From: an uncultured Flavobacteriales bacterium
GTDB taxonomy: Bacteria; Bacteroidota; Bacteroidia; Flavobacteriales; UBA7430
Reading direction: 5' to 3'
Length of the DNA: 8,135 bases
NCBI GenBank assembly: GCA_913041775.1
Contig: CAJWJW010000059.1
Coordinates: forward strand, 1-8,135
Shown here one piece after another: positions 6,891 through 8,135 of this stretch. The first letter of the stretch is position 1. Each line of letters opens with the position of its first letter. The position numbers were made by a program, and so were the translations under genes. A model generated the notes under the pieces. That model was given only the letters and a program-made list of their open reading frames with translations. It was not told where the DNA came from and did not search any database.

Positions 6891-8135
6891 ATGAAAAAGA
6901 AAATATTACCCTTAATAGCTTTATTTGTGACGCTTTTTACTTTTGCTCAAGTTCCTTGTGAAAATAATTATTCCAACAATTATCCTTGTAATGGTTTTGA
7001 CTTACAATCTCATTTTTTTTTAGCAGAAATGGGAGCTAATGACGGAAATGATTCTTGGGGCTGGACCGATCCTGATAATGGAAATGAATATGCCATCATG
7101 GGCTTAAAAAACGGAACTGCTTTTATTGATATTTCCGATCCAATTAATCCTATTTACCTAGGGAAATTACCCTCCCACACAGGAGAAAGTATTTGGAGAG
7201 ATATTAAGGTATATCAAAATCATGCATTTGTAGTTAGTGAAGCTAATAATCACGGAATGCAAGTATTTGATTTAACTAGATTAAGAGACGTTAGTAATCC
7301 CCCAGAAATTTTTACTGAAGACGCACATTATGATGGGTTTGGTAGCTCACATAATATAGTTATAAATGAAGAATCAGGGTATGCATATAGTGTTGGTGAT
7401 AACACCTATTCTGGAGGCCCTCACTTTATTGATATTTCTGACCCATCAAATCCTACTGCTGCAGGTGGGTATGCAGACGATGGTTATACCCATGATGCAC
7501 AGGTGGTAATTTATAATGGCCCAGATACAGATTACACAGGCAAAGAAATATATGTAGGAAGTAATGAGGATAGAGTTGTTATTGTTGATGTTACAGATAA
7601 AAACAACCCTCAACATATCGCCTCCGTTTCCTATTCAAATGATTCTTATACCCACCAAGGTTGGATGACAGAAGACTTTAAGTATTATATTTTAGGTGAT
7701 GAATCAGATGAAATAAACTTTGGTTTTAACACTAAAACAATTGTATTAGACCTAACAGATTTAGACAACCCGATTCATTCTTTCGATTATAATGGCTCAA
7801 CGCTTGCAACGGATCATAATGGATATATAAACGGGGATCTTTTTTATTTAGCAAATAATGCTGCTGGCTTAAGAGTAATTGACATATCAGACATTGCTAA
7901 TGGAAATATGACAGAAATCGGTTATTTTGATAGTCATCCTTCAAATGATTTTGCTGGTTATGAAGGCATATGGAGCACTTATCCTTATTTTGAAAGCGGA
8001 AACATTGTGATAAGTGACAGGGAAGGATTCTTCGTTGTTAAATCGTCAACATTAGCAATAGAAGAAAATTCAATTTCTAATTTTAATATTCATCCAAATC
8101 CTACCACTAATACTATTTATATTAACTCTATTCAT
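6891..8135 (+). CDS. choice-of-anchor B family beta-propeller protein, T9SS-secreted (3' end beyond window)
   Basis: The frame is open for 415 codons from ATG 6891 to the window edge. It has a signal peptide (about 1-20, LFTFAQ) and then matches the choice-of-anchor B family in my recall: WGWTDPDNGNEYA (56-68), SIWRDIKVY (100-108), HGMQVFDLTRLR (121-132), GSSHNIVINE (151-160), DGYTHDAQVV (197-206), YTHQGWMT (253-260) and DHNGY (308-312). LVIVD-like repeats recur at about 76-91, 122-141, 178-193, 228-244, 283-298 and 326-344, suggesting a seven-bladed propeller with a last blade near 359-385. C23 and C33 may pair. HPNPTTNTIYI (401-411) is the start of a T9SS sorting domain cut by the edge, so roughly 50-60 residues are missing. 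The start is 13 nt after the endonuclease stop, so it belongs to the same likely operon. The biochemical role of the family is not known to me. Confidence 0.9.
   Translation, partial: MKKKILPLIALFVTLFTFAQVPCENNYSNNYPCNGFDLQSHFFLAEMGANDGNDSWGWTDPDNGNEYAIMGLKNGTAFIDISDPINPIYLGKLPSHTGESIWRDIKVYQNHAFVVSEANNHGMQVFDLTRLRDVSNPPEIFTEDAHYDGFGSSHNIVINEESGYAYSVGDNTYSGGPHFIDISDPSNPTAAGGYADDGYTHDAQVVIYNGPDTDYTGKEIYVGSNEDRVVIVDVTDKNNPQHIASVSYSNDSYTHQGWMTEDFKYYILGDESDEINFGFNTKTIVLDLTDLDNPIHSFDYNGSTLATDHNGYINGDLFYLANNAAGLRVIDISDIANGNMTEIGYFDSHPSNDFAGYEGIWSTYPYFESGNIVISDREGFFVVKSSTLAIEENSISNFNIHPNPTTNTIYINSIH

Overview
This window looks like chromosomal DNA from a member of the Bacteroidota, most likely a marine-type flavobacterium. 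The evidence is AT-rich DNA, no Shine-Dalgarno sequences before the starts, two perfect TAnnTTTG (-7) promoter motifs, type IX secretion (T9SS) type A C-terminal sorting domains on three proteins, and a TonB-dependent receptor with an N-terminal carboxypeptidase-regulatory-like domain. No mobile element, tRNA, rRNA or CRISPR array was seen, and no gene-free stretch exceeds 300 bases.

Layout. The left end is on the minus strand. It holds a single-domain polyprenol-phosphate mannosyltransferase-like glycosyltransferase (50-787), followed 13 nt downstream by the first 12 codons of a gene that resembles a dihydroorotase start (1-36). A short divergent intergenic region (788-926) carries one candidate promoter for each direction. 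The rest is on the plus strand: a secreted lamin-tail-domain (LTD) protein (927-1901), a strong intrinsic terminator (1905-1933), a TonB-dependent receptor (1943-4708), a secreted endonuclease I with two OB-fold-like modules (4718-6877), and a choice-of-anchor B beta-propeller protein that runs off the right edge (6891-8135).

How the genes may work together. The last three genes are 9 and 13 nt apart and look co-transcribed. The LTD protein lies just upstream, separated only by the terminator. The LTD is of the kind found at the N-terminus of ExeM-like extracellular nucleases, and the OB-fold modules in the endonuclease also resemble parts of that nuclease class. I infer that the plus-strand genes form an extracellular nucleic-acid capture, digestion and uptake locus: surface binding by the LTD protein, cutting by the endonuclease, import of products through the receptor, and an unknown surface role for the propeller protein. 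This is a hypothesis from domain content and gene order; the receptor's substrate cannot be read from the sequence.
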